From: Camelimonas fluminis
GTDB taxonomy: Bacteria > Pseudomonadota > Alphaproteobacteria > Rhizobiales > Beijerinckiaceae
NCBI RefSeq assembly: GCF_014656355.1
Contig: NZ_BNCG01000008.1
Location: 40,293-104,292 of the forward strand
Length of the DNA stretch: 64,000 bases
Reading direction: 5' to 3'
Below, piece by piece: positions 1-9,454 of the stretch (its first letter is position 1; every line of letters begins with the position of its first letter). The position numbers were made by a program, and so were the translations under genes. The notes below the pieces were generated by a model. The model did no database searches, was not told where the DNA came from, and saw nothing but the letters and a program-made list of their open reading frames with translations.

Positions 1-593
1 CTGCATTCGCCGGGAACCCTGACTATGCGGTTATCCGGGGACACGCCGTCATGGATGGCGCCCATGGGGCCGGCTTCACCTTCGAGGAAGGAATCGCCGG
101 CCTCCCGCAGGTTGGCGCGGTCGCCGCCCGTTATCCGGCGGTGCAGGACCTGGCGGGCGGCTACGGCTGCAACATGAGCGTCCGGGCCAGCGCCGTATGC
201 GGATTGCGGTTTGACGAGCGCCTGCCGCTCTATGGCTGGCAGGAGGATATCGACTTCACCAGCCAGTTCAGACCGCGGGGCCGCATTGTGGCGCTCGGAA
301 ATCTGACCGGCGTGCATCTGGGCGTCAAGGGCGGCCGGGTCAGCGGCCTGTGCTTCGGCTACTCCCAGGTGGTCAATCCCGTGTATCTCATCCGCAAGGG
401 CACGATGACCGCCAATTTTGGCCGCCGGCTGATTCTGCGCAACCTGGCGGCGAACATCGCGCGAAGCCTGCGACCGGAACCATGGATCGACCGTCGCGGC
501 CGCCTGCGCGGCAACCTCATCGCCGCAGCCCACGTGCTTCTCGGCCGCATCGAGCCGGAATACATCCTGAAGCTTCAGGGCAAGCGCCCATGA
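1..593 (+). CDS. Glycosyltransferase family 2, C-terminal part
   Basis: The reading frame is already open at base 3, so the start lies outside the window and 196 residues remain. The visible part has the acceptor-side features of a GT-A fold family 2 glycosyltransferase: a GCNMSVR segment followed by FDERLPLYGWQEDIDF, in which the Glu-Asp pair at about 243-248 is the usual catalytic ED motif. The C-terminal part is basic and lacks an obvious membrane helix. Such enzymes transfer a sugar from a nucleotide-sugar donor in polysaccharide or glycolipid synthesis. The acceptor cannot be told, because the donor-binding half and the upstream neighbours are missing. The gene is followed by a convergent terminator. 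Confidence 0.75.
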   Translation, partial: AFAGNPDYAVIRGHAVMDGAHGAGFTFEEGIAGLPQVGAVAARYPAVQDLAGGYGCNMSVRASAVCGLRFDERLPLYGWQEDIDFTSQFRPRGRIVALGNLTGVHLGVKGGRVSGLCFGYSQVVNPVYLIRKGTMTANFGRRLILRNLAANIARSLRPEPWIDRRGRLRGNLIAAAHVLLGRIEPEYILKLQGKRP

Positions 594-658
594 ACACGCG
601 CCACGCAGGCCCGTGAGGCGTGCGGGAGGCATGAGATCCGATCCCGGCCTGGCAGGGT

Positions 659-688
659 AAAAAACCCGCCAGACAAAGCCTGGCGGGT
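659..688 (-). terminator. Rho-independent terminator of the substrate-binding protein gene
   Basis: ACCCGCCAG (664-672) pairs perfectly with CTGGCGGGT (680-688) around a 7-nt loop. The six A bases at 659-664 read as a U-tract on the minus strand. It lies just downstream of the gene that ends at 722. The same stem is reused at 45284-45311. Confidence 0.85.
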
Positions 689-721
689 CTTCGGGCTGGT
701 TGCCACAGGTGATCCCAGACC

Positions 722-1927
722 TCAATCGGCGCTGATCTTCTCCAGGGTCTTCCAGAGCTTTCCGTCGAACTCGGCCACATAGAGCGTCCTGAACGGCGAA
801 TAGTCATCCGGCGTCGTGTTGTAGGTCACACCTGAAATCAATGCCGGCGACGTGACGTCCTTCATGGTCGTCGCCTGTTTCAGGACATTGGCCCGCGTCA
901 GGTCATCGCCGCACAGCTCAAGGATCTTGCCCATCACCACCGCCTGGGCGTAGCCGGCGAAGGCAAGATCATTGCCCGGATCGACGTTCGGGAGGTACTT
1001 CGCCCGGAACGCCTCGAACGCCTTCATCGCCGGATCATCGGCGTACTGGGGATCGCCGGCGTTCTTGCGATATTTCACCGTCACCATGCCGATGGCGTTC
1101 TCCGGCCCGGCCGCCTGGATCAGATTGGACGACGTGGAGCCGCTCATGATGAGATGCAGCGGCTTCCAGCCGATTTCCGCGACCTTGCGGATCGACTGGG
1201 ACGTGGCCTTGCCCGTGGTGACGTTGAAGAACACATTGGCCCCGGCATTCTTCAATTTGATGATCTGGCTGTCGACGGTGGGGTCGGACAACTCATAGCT
1301 CAGCTCCTGCACGATCATCTGGTCGGCCTTCGGCCCCAGCGCCGCGCGCAGCTCGCGGATGAATTCCTTGCCGAGTTCATCGTGCTGGGCAAGGATGCCG
1401 ATCTTCGGATCCGGCTGCTTCGCCAGAATGTACTTGGCCAGAATTTTGGCCTCGGTGGCGTACATGGGCAGACCAGGGGTCGTCCACGGGAACTGCTTCG
1501 GATCATTCCAGCGGCCAGCGCCGGTGTTCAGCAGCAACTGCGGCACGCCCTTCGCATTGAGGTATTTCTGGACCGCGCCCTGGGTCGCGGTGCCGAGCGA
1601 GGCGAACAGGGCGAGCACCTGCTCGCTTTCAACCAGACGCCGCGTCGCCTCCACGGTCTTCGGCGGGCTGTAGGCGTCGTCCAGCGACAGCACCGTCACC
1701 TTGCGCCCGTTGACGCCCCCCTTCGTGTCGTTGAGCATCTCGAAATAGGCGGTCGCGGCGCGTCCAAGGGCGCCGTAAGGCGAGCCAGGACCGCTATGCG
1801 GCACTGTATTGCCAAGCTTGATCGTCGTGTCCGTCGCGCCAGGATCGTACTTCTTTTCCGCCAGCGCCGGCGCGGCGCCCAGAACGAGAGCAAGCGCAAC
1901 CCCGCCGCACAGCTTCATCAGTTTCAT
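722..1927 (-). CDS. ABC transporter periplasmic substrate-binding protein (branched-chain amino acid/amide type)
   Basis: 401 residues. The N-terminus is a signal peptide (MKLMKLCGGVALALVLGAAPALA, residues 1-23), so the product is periplasmic. The body matches the Peripla_BP_6 / LivK-like family (IKLGNTVPHSGPGSPYG, GGVNGRKV, DDAYSPPKTVE, DPTVDSQIIKLK). A GAGGGA-type ribosome-binding site precedes the ATG. The protein would capture a small solute and hand it to a LivHMGF-type permease, but no permease or ATPase gene is in the window. Ligands in this family range from branched-chain amino acids to amides and aromatic acids, so the substrate is open. It is a clear paralogue of the protein encoded at 59202-60455. 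Confidence 0.85.
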   Translation of the reverse strand: MKLMKLCGGVALALVLGAAPALAEKKYDPGATDTTIKLGNTVPHSGPGSPYGALGRAATAYFEMLNDTKGGVNGRKVTVLSLDDAYSPPKTVEATRRLVESEQVLALFASLGTATQGAVQKYLNAKGVPQLLLNTGAGRWNDPKQFPWTTPGLPMYATEAKILAKYILAKQPDPKIGILAQHDELGKEFIRELRAALGPKADQMIVQELSYELSDPTVDSQIIKLKNAGANVFFNVTTGKATSQSIRKVAEIGWKPLHLIMSGSTSSNLIQAAGPENAIGMVTVKYRKNAGDPQYADDPAMKAFEAFRAKYLPNVDPGNDLAFAGYAQAVVMGKILELCGDDLTRANVLKQATTMKDVTSPALISGVTYNTTPDDYSPFRTLYVAEFDGKLWKTLEKISAD

Positions 1928-2081
1928 CGGATCCGTTCCCTCTTGGTTATCCGCACGCTCCTGCTGACAGGACGTCCGGAGACATAACCGGCGGCGGCCA
2001 TTGACAACGCAGGGTCCCGCCGGGTCAACCCGGACAACAAAATCCGTTGCATTTACCGGCTTGCGGCAGCAGTTTCACCGC

Positions 2082-3389
2082 ATGCGCCCAACGGCCCCAC
2101 CCGCATTTCCCGCCGAGCCTTCCGCCTTGCTGCGCCGGCTGTTTGAGGCCGCGATCCGCGCCGCCGATCCGGCGCGAATCGTGCCGGCCGCCCTGCCGCC
2201 ACGGCCAAAAGGACGCACCATCGTCGTTGGCGCCGGCAAGGCGTCTGCGGCCATGGCCCGCGCACTGGAGCAAGCCTGGAACGGGCCGCTGCAAGGTCTC
2301 GTCATCACCCGCTATGGCCATGGAGTTCCGTGCCAGCGCGTCCGCGTTGTTGAAGCGGCGCACCCGACGCCAGACGCCGCCGGCCTCGCCGCCACCCACG
2401 ACATGCTGGCGCTGCTGGATGACCTGGGACCTGACGATCTGGTCATCGCGCTGATTTCCGGCGGCGGCTCGGCCTTGATGACGTCGCCCGCCGGCGGCGT
2501 CACGCTCGCCGACAAACAGGCGATCAATGACGCGTTGCTGGCCAGCGGCGCCACGATCAGCGAGATCAATACGGTGCGCAAGCACCTCTCCGCCGTGAAG
2601 GGCGGGCGTCTGGCGGCCCGCGCCGCGCCGGCGCATGTGGTCGCGCTACTGATTTCCGACGTCCCAGGCGATGATCCCGCCGTCATCGCCTCGGGGCCGA
2701 CAGCGGCCGACCCGGGCAGCCGCCAGGATGCGCAGGCCGTTCTGGCGCGTTACGCCATCGACGCCCCCGCCAGCGTCCAGGCCTGGCTGGAAAATCCGGA
2801 GAGCGAGAGCATCAAACCCGGCGATGCGCGGCTGACGCATGTCGACACGCGGATCATCGCCGCGCCGGGCCTTTCGCTGAAGGCGGCGGCGGATGTCGCC
2901 CGCCGTGAAGGCGTAACCCCGGTCATTCTCGGCGACGCTATCGAGGGTGAAGCGGCGGAAGTGGGCCGGGCCTTCGCGGGCATCGCGCGCCATGCGGCGT
3001 CCGCCGCCGCGCCGTTTGGCCGCCCCTGCGTCCTGCTGAGCGGCGGCGAGACAACGGTAACCCTGCGGAAACCACCGGACGCGACGGCGCGCGGCGGTCG
3101 CAACGTCGAGTTTCTGCTGGCCATGTGCCTGCAACTGGGCGGCGCCGATCATGTCCACGCGTTGGCCGCCGACACCGACGGCGTCGACGGCGCGGCGGAG
3201 ATCGCCGGCGCGCTGATCCGGCCCGACACGCTGGCGCGGGCCGCCGCCGCCGGCCTGGACGCCCGCACCTTCCTTGCCCGCCACGATGGCCACGGCTTTT
3301 TTGAAGCGCTTGGCGACAGCCTGGTGACCGGGCCAACCCTGACCAACGTCAATGATTTCCGGGCGATGCTCATCACGCAGGCGACATGA
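2082..3389 (+). CDS. Glycerate 2-kinase (MOFRL/GckA-TtuD family)
   Basis: 435 residues from the ATG at 2082; an in-frame TTG at 2001 would add 27 poorly conserved-looking residues. The N-terminal domain contains GAGKASAAM (about residues 50-58) and ISGGGSALM (about 125-133), followed by EINTVRKHLSAVKGGRLA, all typical of the DUF4147/glycerate kinase domain. The C-terminal part is the MOFRL domain with a GRNVEFLLA and DTDGVDG motif. The enzyme phosphorylates D-glycerate to 2-phosphoglycerate, feeding glyoxylate, tartrate or serine-cycle carbon into glycolysis. Older annotation calls this family hydroxypyruvate reductase TtuD. It is divergent from the substrate-binding protein gene and shares the 1928-2081 promoter region, where TTGACA occurs at 2001. 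Confidence 0.85.
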   Translation: MRPTAPPAFPAEPSALLRRLFEAAIRAADPARIVPAALPPRPKGRTIVVGAGKASAAMARALEQAWNGPLQGLVITRYGHGVPCQRVRVVEAAHPTPDAAGLAATHDMLALLDDLGPDDLVIALISGGGSALMTSPAGGVTLADKQAINDALLASGATISEINTVRKHLSAVKGGRLAARAAPAHVVALLISDVPGDDPAVIASGPTAADPGSRQDAQAVLARYAIDAPASVQAWLENPESESIKPGDARLTHVDTRIIAAPGLSLKAAADVARREGVTPVILGDAIEGEAAEVGRAFAGIARHAASAAAPFGRPCVLLSGGETTVTLRKPPDATARGGRNVEFLLAMCLQLGGADHVHALAADTDGVDGAAEIAGALIRPDTLARAAAAGLDARTFLARHDGHGFFEALGDSLVTGPTLTNVNDFRAMLITQAT

Positions 3390-3635
3390 CATATCTGGTT
3401 GATTTGACATAACTTCCTGACAAGCCACAGCATTCACCATGCCGGAAGCGCGTCGGCGCTGGACATATGGGACGCTTGATCCATATCATCACGTAACGAT
3501 AACAGGACGGCGGCGCGACCAATTCAGCTCCCGGGCCGGATTTTTGTCGATGCCCAACCGGCCTGACGCATATCATGCATGCGACGCCGCGGCGGTTTCG
3601 CATCAACAATTGCTTCACGGGAGAAGACACGCGCC

Positions 3636-4886
3636 ATGACGGGGGAAGCAGCAGCCGGACAGGGTCCAGTCGTTATTGTCGGAGCCGGACATGCCGGCGG
3701 ATCCGCCGCCGTGGCCCTGCGCCAGGCTGGCTTTGCCGGGCCAATCGCGCTGGTTGGCGACGAACCGCACCTTCCTTACCAGCGCCCGCCCCTGTCGAAA
3801 GCCTGGCTGAAGGGCGAGGCGGCGGACAACGCCCTCGCCCTGAAGGGCGACGACTGGTACGCCGCCAACCACATTGACCTGCACCTCGGCGTCACCGCCA
3901 GCGCGCTTGATCCGGCGGCCAGGACCGTGACCCTTTCGGATGGAACCGCGCTGGCCTATGGCGCGCTCATCCTCGCCACCGGCGCCCGGGCGCGGCTGCT
4001 GCCTGGCATGGCGCAACCTCTGGCAGGCGTGCTGACCCTGCGCAACCGCGCCGACGCTGACGCGCTCCGGCAACGCCTTGGTCCCGGCAAACGCCTCGTC
4101 ATCATCGGCGCTGGCTATGTGGGGCTCGAAGTAGCCGCATCGGCGCTCGCAGCTGGCGGCGAGGTCACGGTGCTGGAGCGCGAGCCACGGGTTCTCGCCC
4201 GGGTCGCCAGCCCGGAGATGTCCGGTTTCTTCAACCGGCTGCACGCCGGGCGGGGCGTGGATCTGCGCACCGGCGTCACTGTCGCGGCTATCGAAGCCCA
4301 AGATGGCGTCGTGACCGGCGTGCGCCTCGCCAGCGGGGAAACGCTGCCCTGCAACGCCGTGCTGGTTGGCATCGGCGCCATTCCCAATGTGGAGCTGGCT
4401 GTCGCGGCTGGCCTCGCCTGTGACGACGGCGTCATTGTCGATGGCGACGCCCGCACCTCCGATCCGCATATCTTCGCCATCGGCGACGTCACGCGCCGTC
4501 CGCTGCCGCTGTATGAGCGCATGACGCGACTGGAAAGCGTCCCCAGCGCCCTGGAGCAGGCCAGGCAGGCGGCAAACGCCATCGTCGGCAAGCCGGCGCC
4601 GGCCAGCGAGACGCCGTGGTTCTGGTCAGACCAGTATGAAGTGAAGCTGCAGATCGCCGGATTGCCTTTCGACGCCGACCTGCGGGTGACGCGCGGCGAG
4701 CCGGACAGCGGCCATTTCGCCGTATTTCATCTGGGCGCCGGCCGGTTGCTGGCGGTGGAGGCCGCCAATGCGCCGCAGGAGTTCATGGCGGCGAAAATGC
4801 TGATCCACCAGCGTAAATCGGTCGACCCAGCGCTGCTGGCGGACACCGCGATCACCATGAAGGACGTCATGGCGGCGGCGCGATAG
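3636..4886 (+). CDS. FAD-dependent ferredoxin/rubredoxin-type reductase
   Basis: 416 residues. The ATG at 3636 follows GGGAGAAG at about 3619; an upstream in-frame start is less likely. The FAD Rossmann motif VGAGHAGGSAA is at about residues 15-25, the family signature PYQRPPLSK at about 47-55, and a second dinucleotide fold for NAD(P)H is marked by IIGAGYVGLEVAA. FAIGDVTRRP binds the FAD ribityl side, and the C-terminus matches the Reductase_C domain (WFWSDQYEVKLQIAG). Such proteins pass electrons from NADH to a [2Fe-2S] ferredoxin or rubredoxin serving dioxygenases or P450s. No oxygenase or ferredoxin gene lies next to it, so its partner is unknown. Confidence 0.85.
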   Translation: MTGEAAAGQGPVVIVGAGHAGGSAAVALRQAGFAGPIALVGDEPHLPYQRPPLSKAWLKGEAADNALALKGDDWYAANHIDLHLGVTASALDPAARTVTLSDGTALAYGALILATGARARLLPGMAQPLAGVLTLRNRADADALRQRLGPGKRLVIIGAGYVGLEVAASALAAGGEVTVLEREPRVLARVASPEMSGFFNRLHAGRGVDLRTGVTVAAIEAQDGVVTGVRLASGETLPCNAVLVGIGAIPNVELAVAAGLACDDGVIVDGDARTSDPHIFAIGDVTRRPLPLYERMTRLESVPSALEQARQAANAIVGKPAPASETPWFWSDQYEVKLQIAGLPFDADLRVTRGEPDSGHFAVFHLGAGRLLAVEAANAPQEFMAAKMLIHQRKSVDPALLADTAITMKDVMAAAR

Positions 4887-4896
4887 CAGGTTTCCG

Positions 4897-4917
4897 GCGA
4901 AGCGGACGCCGCTTCGC
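4897..4917. terminator. Hairpin terminator between convergent genes
   Basis: GCGAAGCGG (4897-4905) and CCGCTTCGC (4909-4917) form a perfect 9-bp stem with a 3-nt loop, followed on the plus strand by GTTTCCC. It sits in the 38-nt gap between the convergent reductase and glpK genes. Confidence 0.6.
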
Positions 4918-4924
4918 GTTTCCC

Positions 4925-6427
4925 TCACGCCTCCACCCAGCCGAAGGAGCGCTCCACCGCCCTGGTCCACCGGCCAAGCAGGCGCGTCCGCTCCTCCGCC
5001 GGCATATGCGGCCGGAACACCCGGTCGGCGCGCCAGTTGGCGGCGATGTCCGCCGGCGCGCGCCAGAAGCCGACCGCCAGACCGGCCGCGTAGGCAGCTC
5101 CCAACGCCGTCGTTTCTGTGACGGTGGGGAGCACCACCTCGGCGCCCAGCAGGTCGGCCTGGAACTGCATCAGCAGTTCATTCGCCACCATGCCGCCGTC
5201 GGCGCGCAGCGAAGTAACGGCGAGACCGGAATCCTCGCGCATCGCCTGCAGCACCTCCCAGGTCTGAAAGGCCGTGGCCTCCAGCGCCGCCCGCGCCAGA
5301 TGCCCCTTGCCGGCGAACCGGGTCAGGCCAGCGATCACGCCGCGCGCGTCCTCGCGCCAGTGTGGCGCGTAGAGACCGGAAAAGGCCGGAACGAAATAAA
5401 CGTCGCCGTTGTCGGGCACGCTGCGGGCCAGCGCCTCGACCTCCTCGCTGCGATTGATCAACCCAAGATTGTCGCGCAACCATTGCACGAGGGCGCCGGT
5501 GACAGCGATCGAGCCCTCCAGCGCATAGACCGGCGGCTCCTCGCCAAGCCGGTAAGCCACCGTGGTCAACAGCCCCGAGCGGGACTGCACCGGCTGCCCG
5601 CCGGTGTTCATCAGCATGAAACAGCCGGTGCCATAGGTGTTTTTGATATCGCCGGGCGCGAGGCACGCCTGCCCGAACAACGCCGCCTGCTGATCGCCCA
5701 GGATGCCGGCCAGCGGGATGTCGCGCAGCTCGGGGATATGGGCTTCCGCATACACGGCGCTGGACGAGACGATGCGCGGAAGCACCGCCGCCGGAATATC
5801 GAACAGGCGCAGGATGTCCGGGTCCCAGTCCAGCGTCGCAAGGTTCATCAGCTGGGTGCGGCTGGCGTTGGTCACATCGGTGACATGCAGCCCGCCCCCG
5901 GGGCCGCCAGTCAGTCGCCACATCAACCAGGCGTCAATGTTGCCGAACAGCAGGTCGCCAGCCTGCGCCCGCGCCCGGGCGCCGGGAACATGATCCAGCA
6001 GCCAGCGCAACTTGAGGCCGGAAAAATAGCTGGCGAGCGGGAGCCCTGTCTGGGCCCGCAGCCGGTCCTTGCCGCCATCACGACCATAGGCGGCGACGAG
6101 TTCATTGACGCGCGTGTCCTGCCAGACCAAGGCGTTATGCACCGGCTCGCCGGTGTGACGATCCCACAGGACGGTGGTTTCGCGCTGGTTGGTGATGCCG
6201 ACCGCGGCGAGCTGGTGCAGACTGACGCCCGCCGCGACCAGACCATCGGTGATGACGGCGCGGGTATTGCGCCAGATCTCCAGCGGATCGTGCTCGACCA
6301 TTCCCGGGCCGGGGTAAATCTGCTCATGTTCGCGCTGCGCCACGCCGACAACGCCGCCGTCCCGGTCGAACACGATGAAACGGCTGCTGGTGGTGCCCTG
6401 ATCGATGGCGCCCACATAGTCTCGCAT
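4925..6427 (-). CDS. glpK: Glycerol kinase
   Basis: 500 residues, the normal length for GlpK. The N-terminus has the FGGY-kinase phosphate motif DQGTTSSR (residues 9-16), followed by [41 protein letters not shown] and [12 protein letters not shown], all characteristic of glycerol kinase rather than other FGGY sugar kinases. It phosphorylates glycerol to sn-glycerol 3-phosphate in the cytoplasm. The start is supported by AAGGGGAC upstream. It lies downstream of glpD on the same strand, 122 nt away, so the two together make the aerobic glycerol pathway. No glpF or glpR is visible nearby. Confidence 0.97.
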   Translation of the reverse strand: MRDYVGAIDQGTTSSRFIVFDRDGGVVGVAQREHEQIYPGPGMVEHDPLEIWRNTRAVITDGLVAAGVSLHQLAAVGITNQRETTVLWDRHTGEPVHNALVWQDTRVNELVAAYGRDGGKDRLRAQTGLPLASYFSGLKLRWLLDHVPGARARAQAGDLLFGNIDAWLMWRLTGGPGGGLHVTDVTNASRTQLMNLATLDWDPDILRLFDIPAAVLPRIVSSSAVYAEAHIPELRDIPLAGILGDQQAALFGQACLAPGDIKNTYGTGCFMLMNTGGQPVQSRSGLLTTVAYRLGEEPPVYALEGSIAVTGALVQWLRDNLGLINRSEEVEALARSVPDNGDVYFVPAFSGLYAPHWREDARGVIAGLTRFAGKGHLARAALEATAFQTWEVLQAMREDSGLAVTSLRADGGMVANELLMQFQADLLGAEVVLPTVTETTALGAAYAAGLAVGFWRAPADIAANWRADRVFRPHMPAEERTRLLGRWTRAVERSFGWVEA

Positions 6428-6461
6428 GACGGCTGTCCCCTTCCCCGCTGGCTACCCGCGC

Positions 6462-6566
6462 CAAAACATTTTCGAGAAAAGGGGATTCCACCCCTCGCGC
6501 AGAAAATGCCTGAAATCAAAACGATGGAGCAATGCCAGCAAACCGGATTTCACCGGCAATGCTCCA
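6462..6566 (-). repeat. Rhizobiales-type intergenic repeat element, copy A, with hairpin over the glpD stop
   Basis: Read on the minus strand this segment has the layout of the hairpin-rich intergenic elements common in Rhizobiales: a GAGCATT start, GCCGGTGA, CCGGTTTGC, a complementary end, and then a second half with GCATTTTC and TTTTCTCGAAAATG. Arms 6525-6536 and 6555-6566 pair at 11 of 12 positions and straddle the glpD stop codon at 6550. Recognised by eye; no alignment was run. Confidence 0.5.
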
Positions 6567-8097
6567 GATAGGCCCTGAGACGCTCCTTGCCTTCCTCTCG
6601 CATGGAAAGCCCCAGACGGGTGCGGCGCCACAGGATGTCGTCCACTGTCCGCGCCCATTCCCTGGCGATGAGATAATCAACCTCCGCCGCGTGCAAACCC
6701 GCGCCGAAGTGCTCCCCAAAATCGGCCAGTTCACCGCGTCCCGCGAGGATGAGGTCCATGCGCGTCCCGTAAGCGCGCGCCATCCGCGCCACCATCGGCG
6801 GCGGCGCAAAGGCATAGCGCGCCTGCTGGCGGCGGATGAATGCGCCCAGCCTGTCCTCGCCGGGCGCCGGGGCGTCGAGGTCGCCGCCTGGCAGAGGCGC
6901 TGCTGCCGTCCAGGGCGCGCCCATCCCCGGCAGCCATGGCGCGAGTTTTTCAAGAGCGTGCTCGGCGAGCCGCCGGTAGGTGGTGATCTTGCCGCCAAAA
7001 ACCGACAGCACAGGCGGCGCATCAGGGGCGCCGTCGACCGCCAGCACGTAGTCGCGCGTCACCGCGCTGGCGCTTGCCGCCGCGTCGTCATAAAGCGGGC
7101 GCACGCCGGAGAAACTGGCGACCACGTCCTGGGGACGCACCGGCCGTTTGAAGTATTCACTGACGCAGGCGCAGAGATAGGCGATTTCGCCAGAAGAGAT
7201 TTCGACCGTGGCCGGGTCGCCTGAAAACGGTTCATCCGTCGTGCCGATCATGGTCAGCCCGCTCCGCCACGGTATGGCGAAGACGATCCGGCCGTCGCCG
7301 TTCTGGAAAATGTAAGCGTGATCGCCCTCATAGAGGGCGGGAACCGCGATATGGCTGCCCTTGACCAGGCGCAGATGCTCCGGCCCGGCGACGCCGACGG
7401 CCTCATGCAACACGGAAGCGACCCATGGACCAGCCGCGTTGACGAGCGTGCGCGCCCTTACGCTGAAGCGCTCCCCGTCAGCGCGCGCCAGTTGCGCCTC
7501 CCAGCCGTCGCTGCGCCGCGTCGCCCCTGCAAGGCGAACGCCGGTCCAGATGCTGGCTCCGCGCTCCGCCGCGTCAACCGCGTTGAGAACAACCAGCCGG
7601 CTGTCATCAACGGCGCAGTCGTAATAGGTAAATCCCCTGTCGAACCGCTCCTGCAACGGCGCGCCTTCCGGGCTCGCCCTGAGGCGAACGCCGCGCGCGC
7701 CAGGCAGGCTGCTGCGTCCGCCCAGATGATCATAGATGAACAGACCGGCGCGGATCAGCCAGGCGGGCCGCAGTCCTGGTTCATGCGGCAGCACGAAGCG
7801 CAGCGGCTGGATGATGTGCGGTGCGATCGCCAGCAGCCGCTCGCGCTCCTGCAACGCCTCCCGCACAAGGCGAAACGCATAATATTCAAGATAACGCAGC
7901 CCGCCATGAATCAGCTTGGTGCTGGCCGATGACGTCCACGCGGCCAGATCATCCTGCTCGACAAGCGCGACGCGCAGGCCGCGACCGGCGGCATCCCGGG
8001 CGACGCCGCACCCGTTGACGCCGCCGCCGACGATCAGGACATCAAAAACGCCGTCATCGCCGTCTGGCGCCGCGCGCTGTTCCACCACCTGCGCCAT
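6550..8097 (-). CDS. glpD: Aerobic glycerol-3-phosphate dehydrogenase
   Basis: 515 residues, the usual GlpD length. The FAD-binding motif VGGGVNGCGVARDAAGRGL lies at about residues 23-41, followed by ASTKLIHGGLRYLEYYAFRLV, which is diagnostic for the family, and by the C-terminal GlpD domain. The enzyme is a peripheral inner-membrane flavoprotein that oxidises glycerol 3-phosphate to dihydroxyacetone phosphate and reduces quinone. It is followed by glpK on the same strand. The ribosome-binding site is weak (GGGGCG). The 172-nt upstream gap shows no recognisable regulator site. The last codons fold into the hairpin of repeat copy A. Confidence 0.95.
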   Translation of the reverse strand: MAQVVEQRAAPDGDDGVFDVLIVGGGVNGCGVARDAAGRGLRVALVEQDDLAAWTSSASTKLIHGGLRYLEYYAFRLVREALQERERLLAIAPHIIQPLRFVLPHEPGLRPAWLIRAGLFIYDHLGGRSSLPGARGVRLRASPEGAPLQERFDRGFTYYDCAVDDSRLVVLNAVDAAERGASIWTGVRLAGATRRSDGWEAQLARADGERFSVRARTLVNAAGPWVASVLHEAVGVAGPEHLRLVKGSHIAVPALYEGDHAYIFQNGDGRIVFAIPWRSGLTMIGTTDEPFSGDPATVEISSGEIAYLCACVSEYFKRPVRPQDVVASFSGVRPLYDDAAASASAVTRDYVLAVDGAPDAPPVLSVFGGKITTYRRLAEHALEKLAPWLPGMGAPWTAAAPLPGGDLDAPAPGEDRLGAFIRRQQARYAFAPPPMVARMARAYGTRMDLILAGRGELADFGEHFGAGLHAAEVDYLIAREWARTVDDILWRRTRLGLSMREEGKERLRAYLEHCR

Positions 8098-8269
8098 ACG
8101 CCCCGCCGGACACCCTGGAGCAAAATTCCTGTTCAGCCCGAACGAATTTGCCGCCGGTTACGCGAGGCCAGCAAGGAATACCGGCCTCCACACACGTCCC
8201 CGAGGTTATACGCGCGCTTTTTAGCTGGCAATGACCCGGGAAACCGTTGTCCAGCGGACGGAACCGCTG

Positions 8270-9100
8270 TCACTCTTCACGCAACTCTGGATAAACCTCT
8301 GGAAAATCTGAAAGACTGTGATCGGACACGCCAGGCGGCCTGATGAAACGGAGGTTATGCTCCGCCCCGACCAGGGACAGGATGACATAGCCGGTCTGTT
8401 TCTCACCGATCCGTTCCTGCATGTGGTCCGGAATCACGAACGCCACGGCTGGCGTCCAGAGATGGTCGACGCCAGCGATCGGTTTCCGGCGGCGCTGATG
8501 TACGTGGCCGGACGCAACCAGGCGCACATCCGTCCCGGCGAACAGCTCCAGCAGCCGGTCGCGGGCGGCGGGCAGCGCGTAACGGGGGTGAACGGGCGTA
8601 TCGGCCGGGCTTTCCAGAACCAGCGGCTTGTGCAGGAACAGCACGACCGGTTCGTCCGTGGCCGCTTCGGCGGTCGCCCAGGCGAATTGCGCCGCTTCAT
8701 CCGGGGTTCCACTGCCGAACAACTGGGCGTTCAGCCCCAGCAACCGCCAGCCGTTCACCGCCACGGACCAGTAGTCGGCTCCGAAAACCGCGCGATACTG
8801 GTCCAGCCGGCGCGGGTCGAACTGCGTTTCTGCGGCCCTGTTCGCCTCGCCAGACAGGGGATTGTCGCCAATATCATGGTTGCCGGGCAGGAACAGGACT
8901 GGGGCCGGGGCGTGGGCGAACAGTGCTTTTGCCTGCCCGAACTCGGCCGGATCGCGAATGCCGTCCGCCGTTATGTCGCCAAGATGGATAATCAGGTCGC
9001 ATTGCTCGCGCCGGATATCATCCAGCGTAGCGCGCAGGTTATCGGTGAAGGCGACCGCGCGATCGGCGACGTGCGTGTCGGATATCAAGGCGAGCTTCAT
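8270..9100 (-). CDS. Calcineurin-like metallophosphoesterase
   Basis: 276 residues. The ATG at 9100 is chosen because AGGAGGG stands 8-10 nt upstream; a longer frame to 9124 only adds MAPGGGSV. The binuclear-metal motifs are in order: ISDTHVAD (Asp8, His10), HLGDI (Gly41-Asp42), LPGNHDIGD (about 72-79), LFLHKPL and ASGHVHQRR. This is the class III / Icc-like phosphodiesterase layout. Substrates of this family include cyclic nucleotides and phospholipid-derived phosphodiesters. The position upstream of glpD on the same strand allows a guess at glycerophosphodiester breakdown, but this is inference only. Confidence 0.8.
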   Translation of the reverse strand: MKLALISDTHVADRAVAFTDNLRATLDDIRREQCDLIIHLGDITADGIRDPAEFGQAKALFAHAPAPVLFLPGNHDIGDNPLSGEANRAAETQFDPRRLDQYRAVFGADYWSVAVNGWRLLGLNAQLFGSGTPDEAAQFAWATAEAATDEPVVLFLHKPLVLESPADTPVHPRYALPAARDRLLELFAGTDVRLVASGHVHQRRRKPIAGVDHLWTPAVAFVIPDHMQERIGEKQTGYVILSLVGAEHNLRFIRPPGVSDHSLSDFPEVYPELREE

Positions 9101-9454
9101 GACGGATCCCCCTCCTGGCGCCACCGGACCAACCGTGGTTTGCCGGGCGCGGGAAAAGCGCGCCGCCAGAACGGACGCTACGTTCCGCCGACGTCAGTCA
9201 GAGCACCGGAAGCGCATTCCGGCAAACCGGGCGTCACCGGCATGGCTCTGGCGCTGCCATAATCTGCCCGCTGCTGACGACCGTTTTGCGAAGGCTGCGC
9301 AAAATCCGTCCTGCCCCGGCAAAACGCCGGATCGGCCCTCCCGGAGCCCCGATGCGGGTATCCTGGCGGACGATCTGGGGCTGGCGCCGCCAGCCAAATG
9401 GTTTCGCATGAAGGCGCGGGCCAGGGCTGGCGACCCTGGCGCCGGTTGCCCCCC
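9101..9454. other. Intergenic stretch without a gene
   Basis: No supported coding frame. The stretch holds repeat copy B (9199-9250) and a short perfect inverted repeat, TTTTGCG / CGCAAAA, around 9283-9303 that could act as a weak terminator. Nothing else was recognised. Confidence 0.6.
9199..9250 (-). repeat. Rhizobiales-type intergenic repeat element, copy B
   Basis: Bounded by CAGAGC and GCTCTG. On the minus strand it reads ATGCCGGTGA, then CCGGTTTGCCGGAATG, closely matching the first half of copy A at 6525-6566 (GCCGGTGA, CCGGTTTGCTGGCATTG). Confidence 0.45.

Noticed and set aside
5006..6571. Long open frame on the plus strand opposite glpK
   Set aside because: glpK on the minus strand is a full-length, motif-complete protein; the antisense frame has biased Arg/Gln/Ala-rich composition and no family pattern. 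The same holds for long frames opposite the MFS pump (14419-15948) and the RND pump (21820-23994).
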